64,000 nt of DNA from Rhodococcus sp. KBS0724 (GTDB lineage: Bacteria; Actinomycetota; Actinomycetes; Mycobacteriales; Mycobacteriaceae): contig NZ_VCBX02000001.1 in assembly GCF_005938745.2 (NCBI RefSeq), forward strand, positions 887,501 through 951,500. The letters run 5' to 3'. Below are positions 33,201-42,744 of the stretch, piece by piece; position 1 is the first letter of the stretch, and each line of letters opens with the position of its first letter. The notes below the pieces were generated by a model. That model was not told where the DNA came from, did no database searches, and was given only the letters and a program-made list of their open reading frames with translations. The translations under genes were made by a program, and so were the position numbers.

Positions 33201-34625
33201 TTACAGGCCGGCGCCGGCTTCCAAGAGGTCGAGTTCGGTGCCGAGGTGATCGAGCAGAGGATTGAGGTCCGGGACGGTCCTCCGGCAGCTGGTAAGGCCG
33301 AATGAGATCTGATCGTCGCTGCTGGTGCAGGTGATGTTGAGTGCTTGACCGGTTGTCGGGATCGACAGTGGGTGGAGGGTATCGAGTCGGAATCCGTTCC
33401 AGTACAACGGTGTACGTGGCCCGGCGATGTTGGAGATGATGATGTTGAACGGTGGCCGCTGCGGTCCGCGCTGCCCGACAAGCATTTCCATCCCGAGGGG
33501 AGCGATGCCGAGGGCGCTCATTGCGAGTACCTGGGCGGGAGTCATCGCGCGCAGTGCGTCTTTTCCTTCATTCATGCAATTGCGTATCACTTCGAGTCGG
33601 AGTGTGGGGTCGTCGAGGTGAGTTGCCAAGTTGCACATGAGCAGTCCCACCCGGTTGCCGCCTGGGGTGCGATCGTCGGCGTTGTCGTTGGCGCGCAATG
33701 ACACCGGCACCATGGCAACCAAGGGGGCGGACGGAAGTGCGTCCCGCTCGTGCAGGTAGTGGCGTAGGGTCCCGGCGGACATTGCCAGGATGACGTCGTT
33801 GATGGTGGCATCGGAGTGCTTGGCCAGCAATCGGATCCGTTCGACGGGGAAGGACCGGGCGGCGACGTGGCGGCTTCCACCGATCGGGACGTTGAACAAC
33901 GTGTGCGGTGCGGTCACCGAGACGGCGCTGCCTTTGCCGCGTACGGCCCGGTCCATGGTGCGGACCGTCGTCGGTATCAATCCGGCCACTTCGCTGACCG
34001 CGGCGCGAGATACTCCCCATAGAGTGCCGGTCAGGGACGTTCGATCGGATTCCTGCGCGCTGGACTGTGCCGCGACGGGTGTCGGTACCGACCTCAGTGA
34101 GTGCGGAACTTGCCAGGGAGCGGACATGTTTCGACGATGGGGATCTTCACTCATGCTCTCGCGGAGCAGTCTCATCGCGCTGGCTCCGTCGGCGAGGGCG
34201 TGGTGAATCTTGGTGTACACGGCGTAGCGGCCGTCGGCGAGGCCTTCGATCAGGTGCATTTCCCAGAGTGGGCGGCTGCGGTCGAGCAGAGTGCCGTGCA
34301 ACCTCGACACCAATGCGGTGAGCTCGGTCATGCCGCCCGGGGTAGGAAGTGCGTCGCGGCGAACATGGTGTTCGATGTCGATCTCGTTGTCGGCGAGGGT
34401 TTCCCATCCCCACTGTCCGAGCGAGGTGAGGGAGCGGCGCGCCCGTTTACGGAAGACTTCGGCGACTTTGCCGCCGGTGAGGGCGATATCGAACATCGCG
34501 CGCATATCGGTTGCGGACGCTCCGTCTGGTGGGGTGAAGATCGCCAGGCCACCGACGTGCATCGGATTCTCGCGGGACTCGCCGAGCAGAAACAGTGAAT
34601 CGGTGGGTGCCATCGGTAACAGCAT
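33201..34625 (-). CDS. Wax ester synthase/diacylglycerol acyltransferase (WS/DGAT)
   Basis: A 474-residue acyl-CoA-dependent O-acyltransferase. The catalytic HHxxxDG motif is H141-H142-x-x-x-D146-G147 in KIHHALADGASA. The family N-terminus DSLFLLGESRENPMHVGGLAIF and C-terminal FNIIISNIAGPRTPLYWNG are present, so the gene is full length. It makes triacylglycerol or wax esters at the cytoplasmic side of the membrane. The ATG at 34625 has GAAGGA five bases upstream. It is divergent from the large kinase/STAND/LuxR gene, with a 429-nt control region holding a CRP-like site. In M. tuberculosis the pknK and mymA regions also bring together a similar kinase and acyltransferases. Confidence 0.94.
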   Translation of the reverse strand: MLLPMAPTDSLFLLGESRENPMHVGGLAIFTPPDGASATDMRAMFDIALTGGKVAEVFRKRARRSLTSLGQWGWETLADNEIDIEHHVRRDALPTPGGMTELTALVSRLHGTLLDRSRPLWEMHLIEGLADGRYAVYTKIHHALADGASAMRLLRESMSEDPHRRNMSAPWQVPHSLRSVPTPVAAQSSAQESDRTSLTGTLWGVSRAAVSEVAGLIPTTVRTMDRAVRGKGSAVSVTAPHTLFNVPIGGSRHVAARSFPVERIRLLAKHSDATINDVILAMSAGTLRHYLHERDALPSAPLVAMVPVSLRANDNADDRTPGGNRVGLLMCNLATHLDDPTLRLEVIRNCMNEGKDALRAMTPAQVLAMSALGIAPLGMEMLVGQRGPQRPPFNIIISNIAGPRTPLYWNGFRLDTLHPLSIPTTGQALNITCTSSDDQISFGLTSCRRTVPDLNPLLDHLGTELDLLEAGAGL

Positions 34626-35054
34626 GCATGTCCTTCACTCATGAAGTCGGGGTTGGTGCGTGTGGTTCTTCCCGAGAACTGGTGTTCGAGTGGGTGTGAT
34701 CGATCGGTCGTAACCTTCGGGGTGGTCGAAGTCACATGGAAGCATCTCGCTATCGGTTTTACAGCCACGGAACGGTCGGCGCTATTCGATAGGTCAGGGC
34801 ACTGACCTGGACGTTTGGATAGGTGGCAGGTAGGGCATTGTGGACTGAAATTAATCATCAAAACGAAGTGATATGTATCACATTTTGAGTGTTGTGAGTA
34901 CCTGTGTCAGTTTCGGAGTGCACAACGTAATTCCGGAGCATCTGCGCGCGGGCCGAGGACGTGCGCTGCGTTGACGGCCATACCCGAGTGGGAACATTAT
35001 CGAGAGGTAACGCGACGGTGCATCATCGATGATGCCGCGGAATCGAAGTAGACG
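34626..35054. promoter_or_regulatory. Divergent control region of WS/DGAT and the kinase-regulator gene
   Basis: No gene is visible in these 429 nt. AGTGATATGTATCACA (34867-34882) is one base from the TGTGA-N6-TCACA consensus of CRP/GlxR regulators. AGGTCAG-GGCA-CTGACCT (34791-34808) is a perfect 7-bp inverted repeat. GCATCATCGATGATGC (35020-35035) is a perfect 16-bp palindrome ending 19 nt before the downstream start. The AT-rich block around 34840-34890 is the most promoter-like part. Confidence 0.55.
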
Positions 35055-38000
35055 ATGACCGAGAACGATCCACTCCAGACGCGCCGTGACATGCTTCCGT
35101 TCATTGCGGATGAGTTGCGAGCGGCAGGATTCGACGATGCCCGCGAGATCGGACGCGGAGGTTTCGGTGTGGTGTACCGCTGCACCCAGATCGGGCTGGA
35201 TCGCACGGTGGCGGTGAAAGTCCTCACCGCCCACCTCGACGAGGAGAATCGGGCTCGCTTCTTTCGGGAACAGCGGGCCATGGGGCGCCTGACCGGACAC
35301 CCGAATATCGTGGGCATCCTGCAGGTCGGAACCACCGATACCGGTCGCCCCTACCTGGTGATGCCCTACCACCGGCAGGGGTCCGTCGACACCAAAATTC
35401 GCGAGAACGGGCCGCTCGACCTGGAGGAAGTCCTGCGACTCGGGGTCAAGATGGCAGGCGCGCTCGAGACCGCGCATCGGCTCGGCATTCTGCATCGTGA
35501 CGTCAAACCGGCCAATATTCTGCTCACCGACTACGGTGAACCGGCCCTGGCAGACTTCGGGATCGCACACATCGCAGACGGGTTCAAGACCGCGACCGGC
35601 ACTGTCACAGGTTCGCCCGCCTTCACTGCTCCGGAGGTGCTCGGCGGTGAACCGCCCAGTCCGGCGTCCGACGTGTACGGGCTCGGGGCCACGCTGTTCA
35701 GCGCGCTCACCGGTCACGCGGCTTTCGAGCGCCGCAGCGGCGAGCAGGTTGTTGCTCAGTTCCTGCGGATCACCGCACAACCGCTGCCGGACATGCGCGA
35801 GCACGGCTTCCCTGACGACGTGTGTGGCGTCATAGAGAAGGCAATGTCCCGCGATCCGCTCGACCGTCCTTCCACATCGGTGCTGGGCGACGAACTACGG
35901 GAGTTGCAGGTCCGCCACGGATTGGTGGCCGACAGCATGGCGCTACGCGCGGAGCATGGGGCCGACCCGCGAGATCCGCGGCCGCAGCCGACGCGATGGC
36001 GTCCACCCGCATCGCCGGTGGTTCGGAGGGCCGACAAACATCTGCCGCTGGAGCTGACCAGCTTCGTCGGTCGACGCACCGAGTTGGCGGAGGTGAAGAA
36101 TCTGTTATCGGTGTCGCGTCTGGTGACGTTGACGGGAATCGGTGGTGTCGGCAAGACACGTCTCGCGTTACGTGTCGCGTCGAATGTCCAGAAGGACTTC
36201 GTCGACGGTGTGTGGTTGGTCGAGCTGGGCGAGTTGCACGACGAATCGCTGGTGGTCGGCGCGGTGGCTGCAGCCCTCGGCGTACGTGACCAGTCATCAC
36301 AGCCGCTGCAGGATATTTTGGTGGAGTTCCTGGCCACTCGGACGTTGCTACTGGTTCTCGACAATTGCGAGCAGGTGATCGATGCGGTGGCAGGGTTGGT
36401 CGAAGTGCTCCTGCGCGCGTGCCCGGAGTTGCGGATCCTGACAACCTCGCGCGAACCTCTCGGTATCGGTGGGGAATCGGTATTGCGCGTGTCTCCGCTG
36501 GCAGTCCCGGACCCGGATCGGGAGCCGTCACTGCGGGGGCTTCCCAGGTATGACGCGTTGACGTTGTTCGCTGAACGGGCAGCTGCTGCGGTCCGTGGTT
36601 TCGAAATCACGGAGGAGAACAAGGCAACGGTGGCCCGGATCTGCCAGCGTCTGGAAGGTCTGCCGCTGGCGATCGAGTTGGCGGCTGCCAGGCTTCGGGC
36701 GATGGCGCCCGAGCAGATCCTGGCGCGGTTGGACGATCGCTACGCGCTCTTGACCCGCGGCAGCCGGGGCGCTCCGACACGGCAGCAAACCTTGAGGTGG
36801 AGCATCGACTGGAGCTACGACCTGTGCACTCCCCGAGAGCAGGTGCTGTGGGGCAGGCTGTCGGTCTTCGCCGGAAGTTTCGAACTCGATGCGGCCGAGG
36901 CGATATGCGGTGGTGATCTGACACCGGAGGAACTACTCGACACGCTGGGGTCACTGGTGGACAAGTCGATCCTGATCCGGGAGGAATCGGACACAGTGGT
37001 CCACTTCCGGCTACTCGAGACACTTCTGGACTACGGCCGGGAGAAGATCCAGGAGGCGGGCGACTACGATGCGTTACGTCGCCGGCTCCGGGACTGGTAC
37101 CAGCAATTGACGCTCGACGCGGAAGCCGAATGGATCAGTCCTCGGCAACTCGAGTGGATCGATCGACTCGATCGGGAGCGGCCGAACATACGGGAAGCGC
37201 TGGAGTATTGCCTCTCCGGCGACGACGAGGGTGTTGCCGCCGGACTACGCATGGCTACCGCGCTGTACCAGTTCTCGCTGACCCGCGGTCTGTACGGTGA
37301 ATCTCGGCATTGGCTCGACCATTTTCTCGCCCGCGACGCCGGAAAGCCTACGGCGGAACGTATCCGGGCGATATACGCGGACAGCTTACTAGCGGCGGTA
37401 CAGGGCGATCTGCTGGCGGCGACTGCACTGATAGAAGAGGGGCGCGCCCTTGCCGAGCAGTTCACCGATCCCCTTATTCACGCTCTTCTCGACAATGCAG
37501 ATGGGATGCTTGCGCTGTACCGCGATGATCTTCCCCGTGCCGCCGTACGCCTCGAAGATGCACTCGAAGTGTTCGACGTACACGGCGACCTCGTTCTGGA
37601 AGTCGGTGTGCTGCAGACACTCGGGTTGGTGTACGAGATGCTCGACGAATCGAGGCGGTCGATCGGCTGTTACGAAAAAGCGCTCACAATCACCGAATCT
37701 CACGGCGAATCGGTGTATCGCTCATACACGTTGTGGGCCATGGGGGTCGCGGTGTGGAGGCAAGGTGACCAAGATCGAGCGGTGGTGTTTCTCGGGCAGG
37801 CGTTGCAGCTCACCGAACAGGTGAACTCCCCGCTCACCTGCGCAGCCTGTCTGGAGGTATTGGCCTGGATTGCGGCCGAAGAACCGAATCCTCGACGCGC
37901 CGCCGTGCTCATGGGAGCCGCCGAGGAATTGGGTCACTCCGTAGGCAGTGTCACGATCGTGTTCCCCACCTTGCAGCCCTACCACGATGAATGTGAGACG

Positions 38001-38333
38001 ACGACGCGACGTGCATTGGGGGAGAAGGCATTCAAGGCTGCGCACCGGCAGGGTCGACTCATGACCATGGATGGAGCAGTCGCATTTGCGCTCGGCCGGC
38101 AGCCACTGGACGCGACGCAAACGGGGCCGTCGGTGGTGCTGACCAAGCGTGAGCGTGAGGTTGCCGACCTGGTCGCCCAGGGACTCACGAACAAACAGAT
38201 CGCTGCCAAATTGGTGATCTCGCTCCGCACCGCGCAGGGCCATGTGGAGCACATACTTACCAAGCTCGGATTCACTTCGCGTACGCAGATCGCAGCCTGG
38301 GTGGTCGAGAAGTCCAGCAACGGGGAGGCGTGA
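35055..38333 (+). CDS. Ser/Thr kinase-STAND ATPase-LuxR regulator (PknK-like)
   Basis: A 1092-residue multidomain regulator. A protein kinase domain (about 26-285) has the glycine loop GRGGFG (33-38), K55 in VAVKVL, HRDVKPAN (about 147) and DFG (about 166), so it should be active. A STAND/NB-ARC-type ATPase follows, with Walker A GIGGVGKT (about 360) and Walker B LLLVLDNCE. A long helical repeat region (about 690-1000, TPR-like) ends in a LuxR helix-turn-helix (about 1028-1085). This domain order is that of mycobacterial PknK. It should sense a signal through the repeats, hydrolyse ATP and bind DNA, with phosphorylation as an extra input. Divergent from a WS/DGAT gene, a likely target. A palindrome follows its stop by 3 nt. 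Confidence 0.92.
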   Translation: MTENDPLQTRRDMLPFIADELRAAGFDDAREIGRGGFGVVYRCTQIGLDRTVAVKVLTAHLDEENRARFFREQRAMGRLTGHPNIVGILQVGTTDTGRPYLVMPYHRQGSVDTKIRENGPLDLEEVLRLGVKMAGALETAHRLGILHRDVKPANILLTDYGEPALADFGIAHIADGFKTATGTVTGSPAFTAPEVLGGEPPSPASDVYGLGATLFSALTGHAAFERRSGEQVVAQFLRITAQPLPDMREHGFPDDVCGVIEKAMSRDPLDRPSTSVLGDELRELQVRHGLVADSMALRAEHGADPRDPRPQPTRWRPPASPVVRRADKHLPLELTSFVGRRTELAEVKNLLSVSRLVTLTGIGGVGKTRLALRVASNVQKDFVDGVWLVELGELHDESLVVGAVAAALGVRDQSSQPLQDILVEFLATRTLLLVLDNCEQVIDAVAGLVEVLLRACPELRILTTSREPLGIGGESVLRVSPLAVPDPDREPSLRGLPRYDALTLFAERAAAAVRGFEITEENKATVARICQRLEGLPLAIELAAARLRAMAPEQILARLDDRYALLTRGSRGAPTRQQTLRWSIDWSYDLCTPREQVLWGRLSVFAGSFELDAAEAICGGDLTPEELLDTLGSLVDKSILIREESDTVVHFRLLETLLDYGREKIQEAGDYDALRRRLRDWYQQLTLDAEAEWISPRQLEWIDRLDRERPNIREALEYCLSGDDEGVAAGLRMATALYQFSLTRGLYGESRHWLDHFLARDAGKPTAERIRAIYADSLLAAVQGDLLAATALIEEGRALAEQFTDPLIHALLDNADGMLALYRDDLPRAAVRLEDALEVFDVHGDLVLEVGVLQTLGLVYEMLDESRRSIGCYEKALTITESHGESVYRSYTLWAMGVAVWRQGDQDRAVVFLGQALQLTEQVNSPLTCAACLEVLAWIAAEEPNPRRAAVLMGAAEELGHSVGSVTIVFPTLQPYHDECETTTRRALGEKAFKAAHRQGRLMTMDGAVAFALGRQPLDATQTGPSVVLTKREREVADLVAQGLTNKQIAAKLVISLRTAQGHVEHILTKLGFTSRTQIAAWVVEKSSNGEA

Positions 38334-38336
38334 TTC

Positions 38337-38384
38337 TGCTGTGCGCCTTTATTAACCGCGGGCGGTTGACAAAGGCGCACAGCA
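38337..38384. repeat. Palindromic repeat, subtype B, after the kinase-regulator gene
   Basis: Inverted repeat with 23-nt arms and GG centre, two mismatches; the left arm begins TGCTGTGCGCCTTTATTAAC. It starts 3 nt after the stop and ends 72 nt before htpG, so it should insulate htpG from upstream transcription. Confidence 0.8.
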
Positions 38385-38456
38385 AGCGCCCGGATCCCCG
38401 CATTCGAGGTCAAGTAAAATCCCTGTGACCAGTAACGAGAAGAGAAGGGGATCGAA

Positions 38457-40385
38457 GTGACCGCGCATACCGAGCAGCTCGAGTTCCAAGCAGAAACACG
38501 TCAGCTGCTGGATTTGATGGTTCATTCAATCTATTCGAACAAGGACAGTTTCCTTCGTGAGTTGATCTCCAACGCTTCGGACGCGCTGGACAAACTCCGT
38601 CTCGAGGCATACCAGGACAAAGACCTCAATGTCGACGTCTCCGATCTTCACATCGAGATCGACATCGACAAGGACGCACGCACGCTCACGATCCGCGACA
38701 ACGGCATTGGTATGTCGCGTGACGAGGTCATCGACCTGATCGGCACGCTCGCCAAGTCCGGCACCGCCGAGGTGCGTCGCAAGCTCAAGGAAGCAAAGGA
38801 CGCTGCGGCTTCCGAGGAGCTGATCGGTCAGTTCGGCATCGGTTTCTACTCCACGTTCATGGTCGCGGACAAGGTCACGTTGCTGACCCGCCGCGCCGGT
38901 GAAGATCATGCGACGCGCTGGGAGTCCACCGGCGCGGGCACGTACACGCTCGAGCATGTGAACGAGGCGCCGCAGGGCAGCTCTGTGACACTGCACCTGA
39001 TGCCCGAAGATTCCGAGAACGGCCTGCACGATTACACGTCGGAATGGAAGATCAAGGAACTGGTCAAGAAGTACTCCGACTTCATCGCGTGGCCCATCCG
39101 CATGGATGTCGCTCGCACGTCGACGCCGGCCGAGGGTGACGAGCCCGAGGTCACGATCGAGACCGAGACAATCAACTCGATGAAGGCGTTGTGGACTCGC
39201 TCCAAGGACGAAGTGTCCGAGGAGGAGTATAAGGAGTTCTACAAGCATGTGAGCCACGCCTGGGACGAGCCGCTCGAGGTTATCCCGATGAAGGCCGAAG
39301 GTACTTTCGAATACCAAGCGCTGCTGTTTATTCCGTCGACGGCACCGTTCGATCTCTTCATGCGTGAGCGCAAGGCCGGCATCCACCTGTACGTCAAGCG
39401 CGTCTTCATCATGGACGACTGCGAAGAGTTGGTGCCCGACTACCTGCGTTTCGTCAAGGGTGTAGTTGACGCACAGGACCTCTCGCTCAATGTTTCTCGT
39501 GAAATTCTGCAGCAGGATCGTCAGATTTCGGCGATCCGTCGTCGACTGACCAAGAAGGTCCTCTCGACCATCAAGGACATGAAGGCAAACGAGCCCGAAA
39601 AGTACTCGACCTTCTGGACCGAGTTCGGCCGCGCGCTCAAGGAAGGCCTGATGGCCGATGCCGACAACCGTAAGACGTTGCTCGACATCTCATCCTTCGC
39701 CTCGACCAACAGTGAAGATGGCGTGACCACGCTCGCCGAGTACGTCGAGCGTATGAAGGACGGTCAGGAACAGATCTACTTCATGACCGGCGAATCTCGC
39801 CACCTCATCGAAAGCTCCCCGCACATGGAGGCTTTCAAGGCCAAGGGCCTCGAGGTTCTGATTCTCACCGATCCTGTCGACGAGATGTGGGTCGACGCGG
39901 TTTCGGACTTCGACGGCAAGACCTTCCAGTCGATCGCGAAGGGTGAGGTCGACCTCGACACCGAGGACGAGAAGAAGGCTGCCGAAGCCGAGCGTGAAGA
40001 GAAAGAAAAGGAATTCGGTGCGCTCCTGACGTGGCTGACCGAAACCCTGTCGGACGACATCAAGGAGACGCGACTCTCGACGCGACTCACCACGTCGGCT
40101 GCCTGCATCGTCGGCGACGCATTCAGCATGTCGCCGACGCTCGAGAAGATGTACCGGGCATCGGGACAGCCGGTTCCGCACAGCAAGCGGATCCTCGAGC
40201 TCAACCCGTCGCATCCTCTCGTGACGGGTCTGCGCGATGCGCAGGCGGCAGACGGCGATGCTGAAAACCTCACGGAGACAGCACAGTTGTTGTACGGGAT
40301 GGCGTTGCTCGCCGAGGGCGGCGAGTTGAGCGATCCGGCGCACTTCACGCGCCTGCTGGCCGACCGTTTGGCTCGCACCGTCTGA
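38457..40385 (+). CDS. htpG: HtpG, Hsp90 family chaperone
   Basis: A 642-residue ATP-dependent chaperone. The N-terminal ATP pocket has LISNASDALDKLR, DNGIGMSRDEV and GQFGIGFYSTFMVADKV. The middle domain has RRAFIM-like VYVKRVFIMDDCEELVPDYLRFVKGVVD with the nearby SREILQQ arginine region. The C-terminal dimerisation domain is complete. It works in the cytoplasm on protein folding under stress. GTG at 38457 follows AGAAGGGGATCGAA. It stands alone between a palindromic element and a classic intrinsic terminator. No CIRCE or HAIR-like heat-shock operator was recognised upstream. Confidence 0.97.
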   Translation: MTAHTEQLEFQAETRQLLDLMVHSIYSNKDSFLRELISNASDALDKLRLEAYQDKDLNVDVSDLHIEIDIDKDARTLTIRDNGIGMSRDEVIDLIGTLAKSGTAEVRRKLKEAKDAAASEELIGQFGIGFYSTFMVADKVTLLTRRAGEDHATRWESTGAGTYTLEHVNEAPQGSSVTLHLMPEDSENGLHDYTSEWKIKELVKKYSDFIAWPIRMDVARTSTPAEGDEPEVTIETETINSMKALWTRSKDEVSEEEYKEFYKHVSHAWDEPLEVIPMKAEGTFEYQALLFIPSTAPFDLFMRERKAGIHLYVKRVFIMDDCEELVPDYLRFVKGVVDAQDLSLNVSREILQQDRQISAIRRRLTKKVLSTIKDMKANEPEKYSTFWTEFGRALKEGLMADADNRKTLLDISSFASTNSEDGVTTLAEYVERMKDGQEQIYFMTGESRHLIESSPHMEAFKAKGLEVLILTDPVDEMWVDAVSDFDGKTFQSIAKGEVDLDTEDEKKAAEAEREEKEKEFGALLTWLTETLSDDIKETRLSTRLTTSAACIVGDAFSMSPTLEKMYRASGQPVPHSKRILELNPSHPLVTGLRDAQAADGDAENLTETAQLLYGMALLAEGGELSDPAHFTRLLADRLARTV

Positions 40386-40407
40386 TCTTCGTTCCAGTTC
40401 GGTCGAC

Positions 40408-40449
40408 ACTCCCGGCATCCGCCAATCAGGTGGATGCCGGGAGTTTTTT
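40408..40449 (+). terminator. Intrinsic terminator after htpG
   Basis: A stem ACTCCCGGCATCCGCC paired with GGTGGATGCCGGGAGT (one mismatch) is followed by TTTTTTG. It lies 22 nt after the htpG stop. This is the best textbook terminator of the window. Confidence 0.9.
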
Positions 40450-40541
40450 GTGGCGAAAATTTTTAATGAGGACCGTTTCTGTCCGCAATAGGTTTTAACG
40501 TAGTTCTCACAGAGCTTGAACCCACTACCGAAGGAAACATC

Positions 40542-41081
40542 ATGAACGCACCGACCCTCACCGTCACCGGCGAACGTGCAGATCTCCTCCAGAGCCTGCG
40601 TCAGCATCGCGAATTCCTTCTCTTCACCGTCAAGAACCTCACCGACGAACAGGCGGCATCGAGGCCGACCGTGAGCGAACTGTGCCTCGGTGGATTGATC
40701 AAGCACGTGGGTCAGTCGGAGCGGGGTTGGGTCGACTTCATCCTGGAGGGACCGTCCGGCCTGGGCGGAGATTTCGATCCCACCGAGTGGTCGGAGGAGA
40801 TGCAACAGGAGCGCGCGAAGGAGTTCGCGATGGTGGCGGGCGAAACATTGGCCGGCATTGTGGCTGAATATGAGCAGATTGCTGCCAGGACGGACGAGGT
40901 GGTGGCATCCTTGGACAGCCTCGACCTCTCGCATCCGTTGCCGTCTGCGCCGTGGTTCGAGCCTGGTGCACGCTGGTCGGCGCGTCGAGCGCTGTTGCAC
41001 ATCATTGCCGAGACGGCCCAGCATGCGGGCCACGCGGACATGCTTCGCGAAGCGATCGACGGTTCCAAGACAATGGGATGA
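40542..41081 (+). CDS. DinB family protein (DUF664)
   Basis: A 179-residue four-helix-bundle protein of the DinB/YfiT-like group. Metal-ligand histidines are suggested by LIKHVGQSE (H55) and AETAQHAGHADMLRE (two His near 160). The middle contains FEPGARWSARRALLHI, common in actinobacterial members. These are thiol-transferase or hydrolase relatives (mycothiol- or bacillithiol-dependent), mostly without known substrate. AAGGAAACATC lies before the ATG. It follows the htpG terminator with a likely promoter in between and is followed by a perfect inverted repeat upstream of the flavoprotein gene. Confidence 0.9.
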   Translation: MNAPTLTVTGERADLLQSLRQHREFLLFTVKNLTDEQAASRPTVSELCLGGLIKHVGQSERGWVDFILEGPSGLGGDFDPTEWSEEMQQERAKEFAMVAGETLAGIVAEYEQIAARTDEVVASLDSLDLSHPLPSAPWFEPGARWSARRALLHIIAETAQHAGHADMLREAIDGSKTMG

Positions 41082-41096
41082 TCGACCCGCGTATGT

Positions 41097-41119
41097 TTAC
41101 ACATTGCATCAATGTGTAA
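41097..41119. promoter_or_regulatory. Perfect inverted repeat operator upstream of the AgpS-like gene
   Basis: TTACACATTG-CAT-CAATGTGTAA is a perfect 10-bp inverted repeat with a 3-nt centre, ending 11 nt before the ATG of the flavoprotein. The form and position suggest a TetR- or GntR-type repressor site overlapping the promoter or the ribosome-binding region. Confidence 0.7.
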
Positions 41120-41130
41120 CACTAGTATCT

Positions 41131-42744
41131 ATGAGCACCGAGAGATCTGCCTTGCAACCGCCGATGCAATGGGACGCGTGGGGCGATCCGGCAAAGAAGC
41201 GTGAGCTGTCGGACGCGGTCATAGCTCTGCTGACCGGATTTCTTGGTGTATCGGCCCCGAAGCAATCCCGACAAGCCATTGAGGACGCGCGAGTGACGCC
41301 GTCCGCTCTTTCTCCGGCGCACGTCGAAGCGCTGGCCGATGTTGTCGGTGCGGAGTACGTGACGACCGAGGATTCGGATCGAATTCTTCGGGCGGGAGGC
41401 AAGAGCACGCCGGACCTGCTGCGTCGTCGCAGCACGGACCCCCAGGACGCGCCGGATGCCGTTGTCACACCGGGAACAGGCGCGGAGGTCGAGCAAGTTC
41501 TGCGGTACTGCTCGACCAACAGGATTGCCGTAGTCCCGTTCGGCGGCGGCACGAGCGTCGTCGGCGGACTTGATCCCATCAAGAACGGGTTCGACACGGT
41601 TCTTTCTCTCGATCTTCGACGGTTCGATCAGCTCGTTTCACTGGACGAGGAATCAGGCATCGCTACCTTCGGTGGCGGAACTACCGGGCCCCGCGCCGAG
41701 GAGTTACTGCACGAGCACGGATTCTCCGTCGGACACTTCCCGCAGAGCTTTCTCTTTGCCACGCTCGGCGGGTTCGCGGCGACGCGTTCCTCGGGCCAGG
41801 CGTCGGCTGGTTACGGACGTTTCGAAGACATGGTCCAGGGCCTCACCGTGGTCACCCCGAGTGGAACGCTCGAGACGGGGCGGGCACCGGCATCTGCGGC
41901 CGGTCCGGATCTCGGCGAGCTGTTCGTGGGCTCCGAGGGGACCTTCGGTGTCATCACGCACGTCCGGGTGCGTGTTCACCGACTGCCCGAGACGACAGTA
42001 CGAGAGGGATGGAGCTTCCCCGACTTCGCGACCGGCGCAGCGGCATTACGTGAGCTTGTCCAGGAAGGTTCGGCTCCGACCGTACTGAGGTTGTCCGACG
42101 AAGCGGAAAGCGGCGTGAACCTGGCGACCACCGACAAGATCGGCGAAAACGCTTTCACCGGCGGCTGCCTTGGCATCACCACCTACGAAGGAACGGCTTC
42201 GCACACCGCAGAGCGGATGGCGGAAGCCCGCGCAATTCTCACGGCGCACGGCGGAACATCGCTCGGGGAGGAGCCGGGAAACAGTTGGGAACACGGACGA
42301 TTCGATGCGCCGTATCTGCGCGACGCTCTGCTCGACGTCGGCGCCCTGTGCGAAACCCTCGAGACAGCAACAACGTGGGGCAACCTTGCGAACCTGCGCT
42401 CTGCGGTCACGGAGGCGTTGACCACGGCATTGGTGGAGCAGGGCACTCAGCCGCTAGTGATGTGCCACATTTCGCACACCTACAAGACCGGTGCGTCCCT
42501 GTACTTCACCGTCGTGTGCGCTCAGACCGAAGATCCGATCGCTCAGTGGCACAAGGCGAAGACCGCTGCCGGTGACGCCATCATCGCTGCCGGTGGCACG
42601 ATTACCCATCATCATGCGGTCGGTGCGGACCATCGGCCGTGGATGAAAGACGAAATCGGCGAATTGGGCGCTGATATTCTTCGCGCAGTAAAGAATGCAG
42701 TGGACCCCGCCGGCATCCTCAATCCTGGAAAGCTGATTCCTTGA
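41131..42744 (+). CDS. FAD-binding oxidase, alkyldihydroxyacetonephosphate synthase-like
   Basis: A 537-residue flavoprotein of the FAD-binding-4/FAD-oxidase-C type. The FAD domain contains VVPFGGGTSVVGGLDP and the segment GHFPQSFLFATLGGFAATRSSGQASAGYGRFEDMV in the AgpS style. The C-terminal active-site His-rich ITHHHAVGADHRPWM matches alkylglycerone-phosphate synthases (Rv2251 in M. tuberculosis). Such enzymes swap the acyl for an alkyl group in ether lipid synthesis; in actinobacteria the activity is unproven. The ATG at 41131 is used since the open frame upstream runs through the DinB gene. It overlaps the lipid kinase gene by 4 nt (TTGA), so the two are coupled. Confidence 0.9.
   Translation: MSTERSALQPPMQWDAWGDPAKKRELSDAVIALLTGFLGVSAPKQSRQAIEDARVTPSALSPAHVEALADVVGAEYVTTEDSDRILRAGGKSTPDLLRRRSTDPQDAPDAVVTPGTGAEVEQVLRYCSTNRIAVVPFGGGTSVVGGLDPIKNGFDTVLSLDLRRFDQLVSLDEESGIATFGGGTTGPRAEELLHEHGFSVGHFPQSFLFATLGGFAATRSSGQASAGYGRFEDMVQGLTVVTPSGTLETGRAPASAAGPDLGELFVGSEGTFGVITHVRVRVHRLPETTVREGWSFPDFATGAAALRELVQEGSAPTVLRLSDEAESGVNLATTDKIGENAFTGGCLGITTYEGTASHTAERMAEARAILTAHGGTSLGEEPGNSWEHGRFDAPYLRDALLDVGALCETLETATTWGNLANLRSAVTEALTTALVEQGTQPLVMCHISHTYKTGASLYFTVVCAQTEDPIAQWHKAKTAAGDAIIAAGGTITHHHAVGADHRPWMKDEIGELGADILRAVKNAVDPAGILNPGKLIP

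Noticed and set aside
34878..35804. Minus-strand frame of 308 residues over the kinase 5' end
   Set aside because: It is opposite the conserved kinase motifs and begins inside the control region.
39690..41033. Minus-strand frame of 447 residues spanning htpG end, terminator and DinB
   Set aside because: It runs through a clear terminator and two real genes.
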